DNA of 64,000 nucleotides, taken from contig NZ_CP028922.1 of assembly GCF_003060825.1 (NCBI RefSeq), positions 3,517,001 through 3,581,000 on the forward strand, in the 5' to 3' direction. Positions 52,242-63,092 of this stretch are shown one piece after another. Under the pieces are notes generated by a model. That model was not told where the DNA came from. It searched no databases and saw only the letters and a list, made by a program, of their open reading frames with translations. The position numbers were made by a program, and so were the translations under genes. Positions within the stretch are counted from its first letter, which is position 1. Every line of letters begins with the position of its first letter. The stretch is from Paenibacillus sp. CAA11 (lineage in GTDB: Bacteria > Bacillota > Bacilli > Paenibacillales > Paenibacillaceae).

Positions 52242-52542
52242 GCTCGGGATCTCCACCGAACTCATCCAGAAGAGTATTAAAGGTCTCCTCGACAATTTCC
52301 CACTCTTCATCACTTTCAATCGTGTACAGCTTCAGATCTTCTCCGTCTTCCTCATACCGAAAAGCATACACCTCTTCACTCTCTTCATCCTCTGAATCGA
52401 GCGGTACGACCATCATATATTTCGCATCAGAGCCGTCAACCTCAAATTTCATGATGACTTCGAACTCTTCCTCGGTCCCTTCTTCATCAGGGATATAGAT
52501 GATTTCCGGTTCTTCCTGATTGCCGATAATCTCCTTCGCCAT
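52234..52542 (-). CDS. yrzB: DUF1292-family protein YrzB
   Basis: 102 residues, very acidic. EIIYIPDEEGTEEEFEVIMKFEVDG and EEVYAFRYEEDGEDLKLYTIESDEEWEIVEETFNTL are the DUF1292 blocks. In B. subtilis yrzB lies between yrrK (ruvX) and later genes, as here. It follows ruvX by 12 bases and shares 8 bases with the next gene, so ireB, ruvX and both DUF1292 genes look co-transcribed. Function unknown. Confidence 0.88.
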   Translation of the reverse strand: MAKEIIGNQEEPEIIYIPDEEGTEEEFEVIMKFEVDGSDAKYMMVVPLDSEDEESEEVYAFRYEEDGEDLKLYTIESDEEWEIVEETFNTLLDEFGGDPEHD

Positions 52543-52554
52543 TTGCCATCACCC

Positions 52555-52971
52555 TCACCTTTTACTCTTAGAGTCCAAATAATTCTGTAAAATGAAGATC
52601 GCCGCCATCTTATCTACGACCTGTTTGCGCTTCTTACGGCTTACATCAGCCTCCAGCAGCGTGCGATGTGCTGAAACTGTTGTCAGCCGTTCATCCCATA
52701 GATGAACAGGCAGATTCAGCTGCAATTTCAGCTTCTCTGCAAATTCCATGCAGATTTCACCGCGGGGACCGATCGTACCATTCATGTTCTTGGGAAGTCC
52801 AACAATAATCTCTTCAATATTGTGTTCCTGCACCAATTCAGCAATTCGCAACAGCTCAGATTCGTCCCGCCGGCGCTCGATTGTCTCAACGCCTTGCGCG
52901 GTCCAGCCCAGAGCGTCACTGACGGCAACTCCGATCCTGCGGTCCCCATAATCGAGTCCCATAATTTTCAT
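52555..52971 (-). CDS. ruvX: RuvX/YqgF-family Holliday junction resolvase-like nuclease
   Basis: 138 residues with an RNase H-like fold. GLDYGDRRIGVAVSD (residues 4-18) carries the first catalytic Asp, IIVGLPKNMNG is the second block, and HLWDERLTTVSAHRTL carries the later Asp/Glu. YqgF proteins act in 16S rRNA processing or junction resolution. ACAGGAGT precedes the ATG. It lies between ireB and yrzB, as in B. subtilis (yrrK). Confidence 0.93.
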   Translation of the reverse strand: MKIMGLDYGDRRIGVAVSDALGWTAQGVETIERRRDESELLRIAELVQEHNIEEIIVGLPKNMNGTIGPRGEICMEFAEKLKLQLNLPVHLWDERLTTVSAHRTLLEADVSRKKRKQVVDKMAAIFILQNYLDSKSKR

Positions 52972-53041
52972 TAGCTAACTCCTGTCAAACTTGTCTTTGC
53001 TTCATAGCTGAATTACACAGCCTATAACGGCAATTGTTCCT

Positions 53042-53302
53042 CTACCGGTGATTTGCCAAGTAGTATCTCACCAGTTCCTCGATCAGTTCATCGCGCTCTT
53101 TCTTCCGGACCAGACTTCTGGCATTGTTGTGTCTCGGTATATATGCCGGATCCCCCGACAGTAAATAACCGACAATTTGATTAATCGGATTATACTCTTT
53201 CTCTCTCAGGGCCTCATACACGGTGAGGAGAATTTCCTCTGCAGAAGCTTCCTGTTCATCAGCCTTCACATTAAATTTGACGGTCTTATCCATGGAGTCC
53301 AT
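53042..53302 (-). CDS. IreB-family regulatory phosphoprotein (YrzL)
   Basis: 86 residues. The MDKTVKFNV start with a Thr near the N-terminus, then [44 protein letters not shown], is the UPF0297/IreB signature. In Enterococcus IreB is phosphorylated by the PASTA kinase IreK and affects cephalosporin resistance. The ATG at 53302 is used, with GAGGTGG just upstream; an earlier in-frame codon lies before the ribosome site. First gene of the ireB-ruvX-yrzB unit. Confidence 0.9.
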   Translation of the reverse strand: MDSMDKTVKFNVKADEQEASAEEILLTVYEALREKEYNPINQIVGYLLSGDPAYIPRHNNARSLVRKKERDELIEELVRYYLANHR

Positions 53303-53402
53303 AATGCCACCTCGCTTCTTCAAACATAACGGTTGCATTGCCGATAGAGCAGTTTATGACAAGCTGACTAATCAATGCTGATAAGAAAGCCTATATACTC
53401 CT

Positions 53403-53411
53403 ACTATACCA
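53403..53411 (-). promoter_or_regulatory. Extended -10 box before ireB
   Basis: TGG-TATAGT on the minus strand (TATAGT at 53408-53403) is an extended -10 element with a poor -35. It lies about 100 bases before the ireB start. Confidence 0.4.
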
Positions 53412-53488
53412 TAGACAGGGTTCTATAAGGAAATAATAACCTGCTAAAAATATCCCTAACCAGGTCTTCCTCAAGAAATAAACTGAAT

Positions 53489-56110
53489 TTAGCCTTCAAT
53501 CAGCTGACGAGCCAGCTGGAGTGCCTCATCCAATTTGGAAGCGTCTTTACCGCCCGCTTGAGCCATATCCGGACGGCCACCGCCGCCGCCCCCGCATACT
53601 GCGGCAATTTCTTTCACCAGCTTACCTGCATGCAGTCCGCGTTTTACATCTGCCTGTGGAACAACCACGACAAAGTTCACTTTGCCTTCCATCTCTGCGC
53701 CCAGCACAAGCACAGCATCCGGCAGCTTCGTTTTAAGCTCGTCCGCCAGCGTACGCAAGGCATCCATGCTTCCTGCGGCCACCCGTGCAGCCAGAAGCTT
53801 GCTCTCGCCAACCGCCTGTACCTGGCTTGTCAGTTCACCGGCTTCGATTGCACTCAGTTTGCCTTGCAAAGATTCATTGTCTCGAGACAGCTCCTTGATC
53901 TGCTGATGCAGCCCTTCAATTCGCTTAGGGACCTCGCTGAGGTTGGTCTTCAGTGCAGACGCAGCCTGTTTTAACAGCTCAAGCTGCTGGTCAATAAATT
54001 CGTAGGCGTTGCGCCCTGTCACAGCCTCGATCCGGCGTACCCCAGAACCGATGCCGCTCTCACTCACCAGCTTGAACAGCCCAATTTCAGACGTGTTCTG
54101 AACATGGCATCCGCCGCACAATTCAAGGCTATACCCGCCGACTTGCACAACGCGTACGATATCCCCATATTTTTCTCCGAACAAAGCCATAGCTCCCATA
54201 GCCTTAGCTTCATCAATCGGCTTAAGCTCAATTACTACGTTCAAACTGTTCCAAATCTGCTCATTTACACGGCGTTCAATCTCTGTCAGCTCCTCAGGGG
54301 TAATGCTGCCCAGATGAGAGAAGTCAAACCGTAGACGCTGCGGCTCTACCAGAGAGCCTGCTTGGTTAACATGCTCGCCAAGCACTTCTTTAAGCGCCTT
54401 ATGAAGCAGGTGGGTTGCCGTATGGTTCTTCACGATATCAGCCCGCTTAGCGCGGTCTACTTCTGCACGTACTTCCGTCCCGGTCCGAAGCTCACCTGCT
54501 GTGACCTTCACTTCATGTACATGCTGGCCATGAGGAGCTTTGAACAAGCCCTCAACTTCAGCTGCCCCGCTCTCTGAACGCAGCTGGCCTTGGTCGCTCA
54601 CCTGTCCGCCGCTCTCGGCATAGAACGGGGTTGACTGAAGAATAATTTGCCCCGTTTGACCTTCAGACAAAGTATCTACGAAGGCATCATCTACAATAAT
54701 CGCCAAGATTTTCGTTGAGGCAACAAGCTCATTATAACCAACGAATTCAGTTTTAGTCGTAAAATCAGACAGCACCCCACCCTGAATCTTCATGCTTCCT
54801 CCTGTGTGGGAAGCCGCTCTAGCTTGGTCGCGCTGTTTTTGCATGGATGCTTCGAACCCTTCGCGGTCTACGGTCAGTCCGTGCTCCAGGGCGTAATCTT
54901 CCGTCAGGTCCAGCGGGAATCCGTAGGTATCGTAAAGCTTGAACGCGTCTGCACCTGCAATCACAGTGCGTCCGGCTTCTTTCGCTTCTTTGGATACCTG
55001 CTCCAATATAGCTAGACCATCGCTGAGCGTCTCATGGAAGCGCTCCTCTTCACCGCGAACGACCTTCTCGATGAATTCACGCTTGGTTACGATATCGGTA
55101 TAGTAGCTGCCCATAATTTCACCTACAGTCTCCACTAGAGAGAACATAAATGGACGGTCCAGCCCGATCATTTTGCCGTAACGCACAGCCCGGCGCAGCA
55201 GGCGGCGAATAACATAGCCACGGCCTTCGTTGGATGGAAGGACACCGTCAGCCACTGCAAATGCTACTGTACGGATGTGGTCCGCTATAACTTTCAGGGC
55301 TACGTCATGCTCCTTGTTCACGCCATAAGTCACTTTTGCGATCTTAGCCGTCTTGGCAATAATCGGTTGGAACAAGTCGGTATCAAAGTTTGAATCTACG
55401 TTCTGCAAAATGGAGGCAAAGCGCTCAAGTCCCGCTCCTGTATCGATATTCTTGTTAGGAAGCGGAGTATAGCTGCCGTCCTTATTATGATTGAATTGGG
55501 AGAACACAAGGTTCCACACTTCAAGCCAGCGCTCATTCTCACCGCCGGGATACATTTCAGGATCAGACAGATCATTGCCGTAGGCTTCTCCACGGTCATA
55601 GAAAATTTCTGTACAAGGTCCGCATGGGCCTTCGCCAATATCCCAGAAATTATCCTCAAGCTTAATAATGCGCTCTGGTGGAATACCGATCTTCTCGTTC
55701 CACAGCTTGTACGCTTCTGCATCCTCAGGATATACAGTTACGGACAGACGCTCCGGATCGAATCCGATCCAGTCTTTCCCTGTGAGGAACTCCCATGCCC
55801 ACGTAATGGTCTCTTCCTTGAAGTAATCTCCAATTGAAAAATTACCCATCATTTCAAAAAAGGTATGGTGCCGTCTAGTTTTGCCTACATTCTCAATATC
55901 GTTCGTTCGGATACACTTCTGAGAATTGGCAATTCGCGGGTTCTCCGGCTTCACACGCCCGTCAAAATAAGGCTTCAGCGGCGCCATCCCTGCATTAATC
56001 CAGAGCAAGGACGGATCGTTGTGGGGAACGAGCGAAGCACTCGGTTCAATGTTATGCCCCTTGCTTGCAAAAAATTGAAGCCATTTGGAGCGAATCTCAC
56101 TTGATTTCAT
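53489..56110 (-). CDS. alaS: Alanyl-tRNA synthetase
   Basis: 873 residues, class II. The catalytic core is residues 1-~240 ([35 protein letters not shown]), then the tRNA recognition region, the editing domain with [12 protein letters not shown] and [13 protein letters not shown] (zinc His/Cys set), and the Gly-rich C-Ala domain ([18 protein letters not shown]). The ATG at 56110 has GGAGG 10 bases upstream; an in-frame ATG at 56128 lies before that site. It has its own promoter and a T-box leader, so expression rises when tRNA-Ala is uncharged. Confidence 0.97.
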   Translation of the reverse strand: MKSSEIRSKWLQFFASKGHNIEPSASLVPHNDPSLLWINAGMAPLKPYFDGRVKPENPRIANSQKCIRTNDIENVGKTRRHHTFFEMMGNFSIGDYFKEETITWAWEFLTGKDWIGFDPERLSVTVYPEDAEAYKLWNEKIGIPPERIIKLEDNFWDIGEGPCGPCTEIFYDRGEAYGNDLSDPEMYPGGENERWLEVWNLVFSQFNHNKDGSYTPLPNKNIDTGAGLERFASILQNVDSNFDTDLFQPIIAKTAKIAKVTYGVNKEHDVALKVIADHIRTVAFAVADGVLPSNEGRGYVIRRLLRRAVRYGKMIGLDRPFMFSLVETVGEIMGSYYTDIVTKREFIEKVVRGEEERFHETLSDGLAILEQVSKEAKEAGRTVIAGADAFKLYDTYGFPLDLTEDYALEHGLTVDREGFEASMQKQRDQARAASHTGGSMKIQGGVLSDFTTKTEFVGYNELVASTKILAIIVDDAFVDTLSEGQTGQIILQSTPFYAESGGQVSDQGQLRSESGAAEVEGLFKAPHGQHVHEVKVTAGELRTGTEVRAEVDRAKRADIVKNHTATHLLHKALKEVLGEHVNQAGSLVEPQRLRFDFSHLGSITPEELTEIERRVNEQIWNSLNVVIELKPIDEAKAMGAMALFGEKYGDIVRVVQVGGYSLELCGGCHVQNTSEIGLFKLVSESGIGSGVRRIEAVTGRNAYEFIDQQLELLKQAASALKTNLSEVPKRIEGLHQQIKELSRDNESLQGKLSAIEAGELTSQVQAVGESKLLAARVAAGSMDALRTLADELKTKLPDAVLVLGAEMEGKVNFVVVVPQADVKRGLHAGKLVKEIAAVCGGGGGGRPDMAQAGGKDASKLDEALQLARQLIEG

Positions 56111-56142
56111 GATCTTGTATCCTCCCAAAAATGTAAAAATAG

Positions 56143-56425
56143 AAAAAACGCCCCTGAACTACAGGGACGATTGTCTCGCGGTACCACCCTGGTTACCTTC
56201 CAATGACCGTGCCCTAGAGCACTGTGACGAAGCGGAAGATCGCCTTATATCGGTTCTGTAACGGGGACCAGCCGGCGGAACAGACCCGCACTCTGAAATT
56301 AGCTTTCGGCCAGGGCTTTAATTTGCGGTTCTTCCAGCCGACGCAGCAGGATCTGCGAAGGAACCGTTCTCTGGGAAATAGCCAAGACGTACTTGATTTC
56401 ATCATTGATTTTAACTATTAATCTA
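56143..56425 (-). promoter_or_regulatory. T-box riboswitch of alaS
   Basis: The invariant GGGTGGTACCGCG (56189-56177, minus strand) binds the free tRNA acceptor end. It is followed by a GC-rich terminator stem (CGTCCCTG with CAGGGGCG, 56149-56170) and six T. Upstream lies a long stem I region with an AGAGAACGG block. I could not fix the alanine specifier codon with certainty. Confidence 0.9.
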
Positions 56426-56448
56426 CAAAAACACACAGTTCAATACTC

Positions 56449-56478
56449 AGTATATAAGCTTGCCACATCGCCTGTCAA
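56449..56478 (-). promoter_or_regulatory. Sigma-A promoter of alaS
   Basis: A perfect TTGACA (56478-56473) with TATACT 18 bases downstream (56454-56449), or TATATA at 16 bases. It is just past the preceding gene's stop at 56486. Confidence 0.75.
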
Positions 56479-56485
56479 TCCGGTT

Positions 56486-57553
56486 TTAGATCGTCTTACG
56501 CCGGATGTAATAGGCATAGAAGTGCTGGAAGATAACCTTCAGAACAGCAAACAAGGGAACGGCCAAAATGAGGCCCGGAATGCCTCCCAGCTGCCCTCCC
56601 ACCAGGAGCGCGAAAATAATGAGCATCGGATGAAGGTGCAGCGTCCGTCCCACAACCTGCGGAGAGATCACATTGCTCTCTAACACCTGACATACGGTAT
56701 TGACCAACACGACCATCAGCACCATTTTCCACGAAATCGTCGAGGCCACGACTACGGCAGGTGCGGCTCCAAGAAATGGCCCCAGGTAAGGAATGACGTT
56801 GCAAAGCGCCACCACGCTGGCAAAGAGCAGCGCATAAGGCATGCCAATAATCATATAGCCGGCATACGCCAGCACTCCGATTATGACACATACCAGAAGC
56901 TGGCCCCGCACATAATTCCCAAGTGCCTCGTCAATATCCTTGATTAGCGTAACAATAGACTTACGATGCGCCTTAGGAAGGCATTTCAAAATCAGACGTT
57001 CAAACACCTCAAAATCCTTCAGCATATAAAAGATAAGAAAGGGCACGATGAACGCATTAAAAACCACACCGATCGTGGTTCCTATATGGTTCATAAAATC
57101 CGAAATCCCACCGGCAAGCTTTTGCTCAAATTGATAGAACCAATTATTCATCCCCATTCTTACACCCTGAGGAAGCATCGTGTTATCCCATCGGTTCATA
57201 ATTTGCTGTGTATGTAAAGTCAGCTCCGGAAGATGCTCTCCGAGTTCAGCAAGCTGCTCCATAAACATAGGGATCATATTCATCAGCACTACGGTCAGGC
57301 TTGTCAAAAACACGGCGTAAATGAGCAGCACTGCAATGGTCCTTGGAACCTTCCGGCTTCCCAGCATTCTTACAATCGGGTTAAGCACATAAGAAATGAT
57401 CATTGCAATGATGAACGGAGCTAGCACCGCCTTCAGAAAACCATAAACGAGACTAAACATAGGTCTGAGCAGCCATATAAAATATAAAATTACCAAAGCC
57501 ATAAGCAGCCAGCATCCATAACGAAATATTTTGCTTTTGTATAACGGCTCCAC
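56486..57553 (-). CDS. AI-2E family transporter (YrrI-like)
   Basis: 355 residues with seven or eight hydrophobic segments. The family layout starts LLMALVILYFIWLLRPMFSLV. LLVCVIIGVLAYAGYMIIGMPYALLFASVVALCNVIPYLGPFLGAAPAVV in the C-terminal half contains its diagnostic PYLGP block. Members move diverse small molecules or ions, and the AI-2 name is historical. A GTG start has GGGGAGG upstream. The position next to alaS matches B. subtilis yrrI. Confidence 0.9.
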   Translation of the reverse strand: MEPLYKSKIFRYGCWLLMALVILYFIWLLRPMFSLVYGFLKAVLAPFIIAMIISYVLNPIVRMLGSRKVPRTIAVLLIYAVFLTSLTVVLMNMIPMFMEQLAELGEHLPELTLHTQQIMNRWDNTMLPQGVRMGMNNWFYQFEQKLAGGISDFMNHIGTTIGVVFNAFIVPFLIFYMLKDFEVFERLILKCLPKAHRKSIVTLIKDIDEALGNYVRGQLLVCVIIGVLAYAGYMIIGMPYALLFASVVALCNVIPYLGPFLGAAPAVVVASTISWKMVLMVVLVNTVCQVLESNVISPQVVGRTLHLHPMLIIFALLVGGQLGGIPGLILAVPLFAVLKVIFQHFYAYYIRRKTI

Positions 57554-57660
57554 ATCTATTTCCTCCCCGCATGTGGACTGGCTTTACTGTCAGTATATGC
57601 TCAGGGGATAGAAAATAACCAAAAATCGTACTTTGGCAAAATCCAAACATCAAACATACA

Positions 57661-57700
57661 AAAAAGCGGACAGAATCCTAAAACAGATTCCTGTCCGCTA
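57661..57700 (-). terminator. Terminator after the zinc-ribbon gene
   Basis: AGCGGACAGGAATC and GATTCTGTCCGCT form a long stem with one bulge, followed by TTTTTTG on the minus strand. Confidence 0.88.
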
Positions 57701-57779
57701 AAATTAGCAGCTGAACTCATATGAAACCAAACTCTGTCTTCCTCTAGAAAAGCGCTTTATGTATGAGGAGAGCCGGTCC

Positions 57780-57995
57780 TTACGAGGAAGCATGAAGCTG
57801 TGGAAAGTCTTGAGCCATTTCCTCGCCGAAGAACAGATCGTCAAGCGAACTTAGCGTACCGTCCTCTTCCACTTGGTAAACAGACATCTTCTCTCCATTC
57901 ACTGTCAATTCAATAAAGCAGCCCCAGCAATAAAATTGATGGGAGCCAATCTTTCCGATATCCTTGGAATTGCAGTTTGGACACTTCATCATCAT
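57780..57995 (-). CDS. Small zinc-ribbon protein of unknown function
   Basis: 71 residues. Two cysteine pairs, CPNCNSKDIGKIGSHQFYCWGC, look like a treble-clef or ribbon zinc site. The rest (YQVEEDGTLSSLDDLF) is acidic. Three ATGs in a row occur; 57995 is chosen with AGGTG upstream. It starts 10 bases past the yrrD gene and shares its transcript, which ends at 57661-57700. I do not recognise a named family. Confidence 0.75.
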   Translation of the reverse strand: MMMKCPNCNSKDIGKIGSHQFYCWGCFIELTVNGEKMSVYQVEEDGTLSSLDDLFFGEEMAQDFPQLHASS

Positions 57996-58005
57996 ATAAT
58001 CACAC

Positions 58006-58527
58006 CTATCCGTTCGCAGAGTTAATGGTCTTCTCCAGCCGCTCCTCACTGAGCGGAGGAACCATAATGGCATTCTCGCCCTTCGTGATCTCCGGTGTAA
58101 AAGGCAGCCATCTCCGCCCCTCTACCAGATCCGAAATAAAGCCATCACTGATTTCAAGACCTGTTATTGTATTTCCCAATTCATGGTCAAAATAAACATC
58201 ACTGACATGACCAATCATAACCCCGTCACTTGTCAGAACAGACAGCTCTTTGACCTTCCCATCTCCAAGCGCGAAGGTGGTTTGTATATTCTCGGCTTCC
58301 ATCTTCCGGACAGCCTGTTGATTACGAATCATAACGGCATCTTCGCCATAGGCTGAGATGTCTTCCCACAACACCGCTTTATAATGCGGGGAAAATATGC
58401 TCTTGCCTTCCAGAATAACACCGAGTATCTTCCAATCCTCACTGATCATGAAATCGAGGACCTTCCCGATCTCTTTGCCATCCTCCACATCAAATACGGA
58501 CAAACCGAGCATTTCCTGAAGTTTCAT
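58006..58527 (-). CDS. yrrD: PRC-barrel domain protein YrrD
   Basis: 173 residues with two PRC-barrel units: MLGLSVFDVEDGKEIGKVLDFMIS (residues about 6-28) and KELSVLTSDGVMIGHVSDVYFDHELGN (about 93-118). Paired PRC-barrels are seen in RNA-processing and photosynthetic proteins; the role of YrrD is unknown. The ATG at 58527 has GGAGGT 9 bases upstream. Lies between iscS and the zinc-ribbon gene, in line with yrrD being part of the B. subtilis alaS-mnmA neighbourhood. Confidence 0.87.
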   Translation of the reverse strand: MKLQEMLGLSVFDVEDGKEIGKVLDFMISEDWKILGVILEGKSIFSPHYKAVLWEDISAYGEDAVMIRNQQAVRKMEAENIQTTFALGDGKVKELSVLTSDGVMIGHVSDVYFDHELGNTITGLEISDGFISDLVEGRRWLPFTPEITKGENAIMVPPLSEERLEKTINSANG

Positions 58528-58611
58528 GGCGCGGGACCTCCTCTGTCGGCTTCTGGCCTGATTCACCCATCTCCTCTTTCGGCAACTTAGAAGTCAAGCT
58601 AAAGAACAGCC

Positions 58612-59763
58612 CTATCTTCTATTACGAAGACGGTTCAATATGGTTCCAACTTTTTCTGCACAATAGGTCATATCTTCCCTAGTATTACCCAAACCAAAGC
58701 TAAATCGAATCGCGGAACGCAGAACATTTTCAGGCAAATGCATCGCTTCCAGCACATGAGACGGCTCGAGCGAGCCGGAGGTGCATGCCGAGCCGCTGGC
58801 AACCGCAATTCCTTCCATGTCCAAATTCATCAGCATCGTCTCTGTTCCGCATTCCGGAAAGCTGACATTCAGGATATGCGGCAGATGCTCGGTAGGATGT
58901 CCGTTGATTCGGAACCGCTCCGTACCAATTTCTCGCTCGAGCGCTGCGATCAGCTCCTTCCGCAGCTCTTCTTCACTATCTCGACGCTTAACGGTTTTGC
59001 AGCTCGCAATTTCTGCAGCTTTGGCGAACCCTGCCAAACCGGCCATATTCTCTGTTCCCGCACGCCGCTTGCGTTCCTGAAGGCCTCCAAACAGCAGCGG
59101 TTCAATGGAAATGCCGCGCCGGACAAATAATGCGCCAACGCCTTGTGGCCCATTAATCTTATGAGAAGAAACGCTCAGCAGGTCCACGGGTAGATCCTTC
59201 ACCTTGAAAGGCACAGCACCAAAAGCCTGTACAGCGTCCACGTGAAACAGAATTCCGCGCTCTCTAGCCAGGTTTCCAATCTGCTCAATCGGCTGAAGCG
59301 TTCCGACTTCATTATTCCCATACATCACACTTATTAAAATGGTCTCCGGCGTAATCGCTTCCGCAACTTGCTCTGGATGAACTTGTCCATAGGTATCCAC
59401 AGGGAGATAAGTTACCTGATAGCCGTTATCCTCCAGCTTCTGGCAGGTATGAAGCACGGCGTGATGCTCAATCGCTGTGGTGATAATGTGCCGACCTTTA
59501 TGCGATCTGGCGGCGGCTGCTCCGAATAACGCCAAATTATCGCTCTCCGTTCCTCCTGCTGTAAAGACGAGCTCATCAGGCCCACATCCAAGCGCGGCTG
59601 CTAACGTATCCCGTGCCGCATTAACCGTCCGCTTCGCTTCCCGGCCAAACGCATGAATACTTGAGGCATTGCCGACCTGCCCACGCATCACGCGAAGCAT
59701 AGCCTCCATCGCCTCTGGATGGACTGGGGTTGAAGCGGCATGATCCAAATATACGCTTCTCAT
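58612..59763 (-). CDS. iscS: Cysteine desulfurase (YrvO/IscS type)
   Basis: 383 residues. It begins YLDHAASTPVHPEAMEAM, the PLP lysine lies in SVSSHKINGPQG, and the mobile-loop catalytic Cys lies in GSACTSGSLEPSH. The enzyme moves sulfur from cysteine to acceptors. B. subtilis YrvO feeds MnmA for tRNA 2-thiouridine. Here it follows cymR by 20 bases; AAGGAGCC precedes the ATG. mnmA is close but divergent from cymR, so the pairing is kept although the order differs from Bacillus. Confidence 0.94.
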   Translation of the reverse strand: MRSVYLDHAASTPVHPEAMEAMLRVMRGQVGNASSIHAFGREAKRTVNAARDTLAAALGCGPDELVFTAGGTESDNLALFGAAAARSHKGRHIITTAIEHHAVLHTCQKLEDNGYQVTYLPVDTYGQVHPEQVAEAITPETILISVMYGNNEVGTLQPIEQIGNLARERGILFHVDAVQAFGAVPFKVKDLPVDLLSVSSHKINGPQGVGALFVRRGISIEPLLFGGLQERKRRAGTENMAGLAGFAKAAEIASCKTVKRRDSEEELRKELIAALEREIGTERFRINGHPTEHLPHILNVSFPECGTETMLMNLDMEGIAVASGSACTSGSLEPSHVLEAMHLPENVLRSAIRFSFGLGNTREDMTYCAEKVGTILNRLRNRR

Positions 59764-59783
59764 TTTGTATAAGGCTCCTTCAA

Positions 59784-60203
59784 TTATATATAGAACATGA
59801 AGTTATCTGGGGTCTCTTGATCTTCGTAGTTAATCAAATTCTCGAGCGTGGTGGAATCCAGAACACCTGCAATGCTATCCCGTATGCGCATCCACAGGTC
59901 ACGCTTGGCCGGATCATCTTCTTCTGTGAAGTCCACTGGCGAAATCGGGCCCTCTAGGACACGAATAATATCCCCCGCCGTAATCTCATTTGCCTCACGG
60001 GACAGAATATAACCGCCATAGGCGCCACGCACACTCTTAACAAGACCAGCATTGCGCAGCGGGGCGATCAGCTGCTCCAGATAATGCTCTGAGAGCTGAT
60101 TCTTCTCAGCAATGCTCTTCAGTGAAGTCGGACCTTCACCAAATCTTGCGGCGAGCTCCATCATGATGGTTAATCCATAACGTCCTTTAGTTGAAATCTT
60201 CAA
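59784..60203 (-). CDS. cymR: Rrf2-family cysteine metabolism repressor CymR
   Basis: 139 residues. The winged helix begins MKISTKGRYGLTIMMELA and shows SLKSIAEKNQLSEHYLEQLIAPL and VRGAYGGYIL, the Rrf2 pattern. No Fe-S cysteine triad is present, which fits CymR rather than IscR. A TTG start at 60203 has AGAGGTG 7 bases upstream. CymR with CysK represses cysteine synthesis genes. Divergent from mnmA; ATCGGAAT in the gap (60325-60318, minus strand) resembles the core of the CymR site, but only part of the longer consensus is kept. Confidence 0.9.
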   Translation of the reverse strand: MKISTKGRYGLTIMMELAARFGEGPTSLKSIAEKNQLSEHYLEQLIAPLRNAGLVKSVRGAYGGYILSREANEITAGDIIRVLEGPISPVDFTEEDDPAKRDLWMRIRDSIAGVLDSTTLENLINYEDQETPDNFMFYI

Positions 60204-60409
60204 GCAAGGCACCTCTTTCATTTTCTAAATAATCTTTATATAATAGAACTTTAACAGTTACACTAAGATGTAACGGAACATATAAATATCCAAGAAATCC
60301 ATCGGATATATTGTTGTATTCCGATCAGTTATCCTGTCTATGGTAACATATCTGATCGCGCATAAACAACAATGGACACAAACCACCATTATTAAGGCCT
60401 ACAGCCTAA

Positions 60410-61555
<1,146 letters not shown>

Positions 61556-61590
61556 GCCAACTTATTTTTACTTCATATTTAGATATGCTA

Positions 61591-61636
61591 AAGAACCTTT
61601 AACTCTACTGACAGTGAAGTTAAAGGTTCTTTTTTA
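61591..61636 (+). terminator. Terminator of mnmA
   Basis: AAGAACCTTTAACT pairs perfectly with AGTTAAAGGTTCTT, followed by a T run. Confidence 0.9.
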
Positions 61637-61692
61637 TGGTTATTCATCTCTCGACAAAAACGAACTTCTAGAACCTGCTTAAACTACAGACT

Positions 61693-63009
61693 TCACTTCT
61701 GTCTTCTGCGCAGCTCCTGATTATGCCGAATCTTGCTCTCATTTCCCTGCTCAGTTGCTTCATAGAATACTCTATCCTTAAGCTCGGGAGGCAAGTACTC
61801 CTGCTGCACATAATGACCCGGGTAATCATGCGGGTATTTATACCCCTCATGCCCCAGCTTGGTCGCCCCTTTGTAATGAGTATCCCGCAGATGGAGCGGG
61901 ACCTCTGCGGACTTCATCCATTCCATGGCATTCATCGCTTTAGAGATCGCGGTATAGACTGCATTAGACTTAGGACTCTCCACCGCAAATAAAATAGCCT
62001 GGGCAATATTTAGCTTTGCTTCGGGCCAGCCATTGTTGCGGTATGCCTCCAAGGCGCTTACCGCCTGAACCATGGCCTGCGGATTCGCAAGGCCGATGTC
62101 CTCGCTGCTGGCCGCAATGAGTCTGCGCAGGAACACCATCGGGTCCATGCCGAGCTTCTCGACGGCATATAAGAACCAGAAGAGCGCGGCGTCGCTAGAG
62201 CCGCGGATGCTCTTATGGAAGGCGGACAGGACGTCATACTGTGTTGACTCGTCCGCCCGCACCGTAGGGCGCCGAATCGATTCCTCGGCGACCTCCAGTG
62301 TGACATGCACGGTGCCGTCCTCCTGAGGCGGCGTGGTCAGGGCCGCGAGCTCCAGCGCATTCAGCGCGCGGCGTATGTCACCATTCGCCATGCCCGCGAT
62401 ATGGTCCAGCGCCTCTTCGCTGACTTCGAGCGCTATGTAGCCCAAGCCTCTCTCCTTATCAGCCAAGGCGCGGCGCATCGCCATCAGCGAATGCTCCCTC
62501 GTCAGCGGCTGGAGCTGGAATAAGGTTGAGCGGCTCATTAAGGCCCCGTTCACATAATGGAACGGGTTCTCTGTCGTAGCGCCGATGAAGATAATCGTGC
62601 CCTTCTCTACAGCTGGCAGGAGCGCATCCTGCCGAGAACTGTTGAAGCGATGAACTTCGTCTAGAAACAGGATCGTCTTGGTTCCATACAGCGCCTTATC
62701 GTTCTGCGCCTTCTCAATCACCTCACGTACATCTTTGACCGAGGCATCCACCGCATTCAGACGTACAAACTCGCCCTGAGTATGGCGAGAAATAATATGA
62801 GCCAAAGTCGTCTTGCCGCACCCAGGAGGGCCGTATAACAAGATGGAAGACACCTGGTCGGCTTCAATTGCTCTCCGCAGCAGCTTCCCTGGACCGACAA
62901 TCTGTTCTTGCCCTATATATTCATCCAGCGTAGCAGGGCGCATGCGGTCGGCAAGCAGACGCATGCCTGGATCATTGTCTTGCTGATATGAGAATAAGTC
63001 CAATTCCAT
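61693..63009 (-). CDS. rarA: Replication-associated recombination protein RarA (MgsA)
   Basis: 438 residues, AAA+ clamp-loader-like ATPase. Walker A is YGPPGCGKTTLAH (about 58-70), Walker B LFLDEVHRFN (about 115), then sensor 1 in FIGATTENP and a C-terminal oligomerisation domain (LDDALFWFL-type region and HYKGATKLGHEGYKYPHDYPGHYVQQEYLP). It acts at stalled replication forks. The ATG follows GGGGAAG. B. subtilis yrvN is likewise next to cymR. Confidence 0.94.
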   Translation of the reverse strand: MELDLFSYQQDNDPGMRLLADRMRPATLDEYIGQEQIVGPGKLLRRAIEADQVSSILLYGPPGCGKTTLAHIISRHTQGEFVRLNAVDASVKDVREVIEKAQNDKALYGTKTILFLDEVHRFNSSRQDALLPAVEKGTIIFIGATTENPFHYVNGALMSRSTLFQLQPLTREHSLMAMRRALADKERGLGYIALEVSEEALDHIAGMANGDIRRALNALELAALTTPPQEDGTVHVTLEVAEESIRRPTVRADESTQYDVLSAFHKSIRGSSDAALFWFLYAVEKLGMDPMVFLRRLIAASSEDIGLANPQAMVQAVSALEAYRNNGWPEAKLNIAQAILFAVESPKSNAVYTAISKAMNAMEWMKSAEVPLHLRDTHYKGATKLGHEGYKYPHDYPGHYVQQEYLPPELKDRVFYEATEQGNESKIRHNQELRRRQK

Positions 63010-63092
63010 TCACTTCCCCAATAGATAGATCTACCAGTCACGCCGGTATTGTAGCTAAAAATCATCACTCTCTCCATTTTATCATAACTACA

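Noticed and set aside
60318-60325. CymR operator between cymR and mnmA
   Set aside because: The ATCGGAAT core matches, but only about half of the other conserved positions do.
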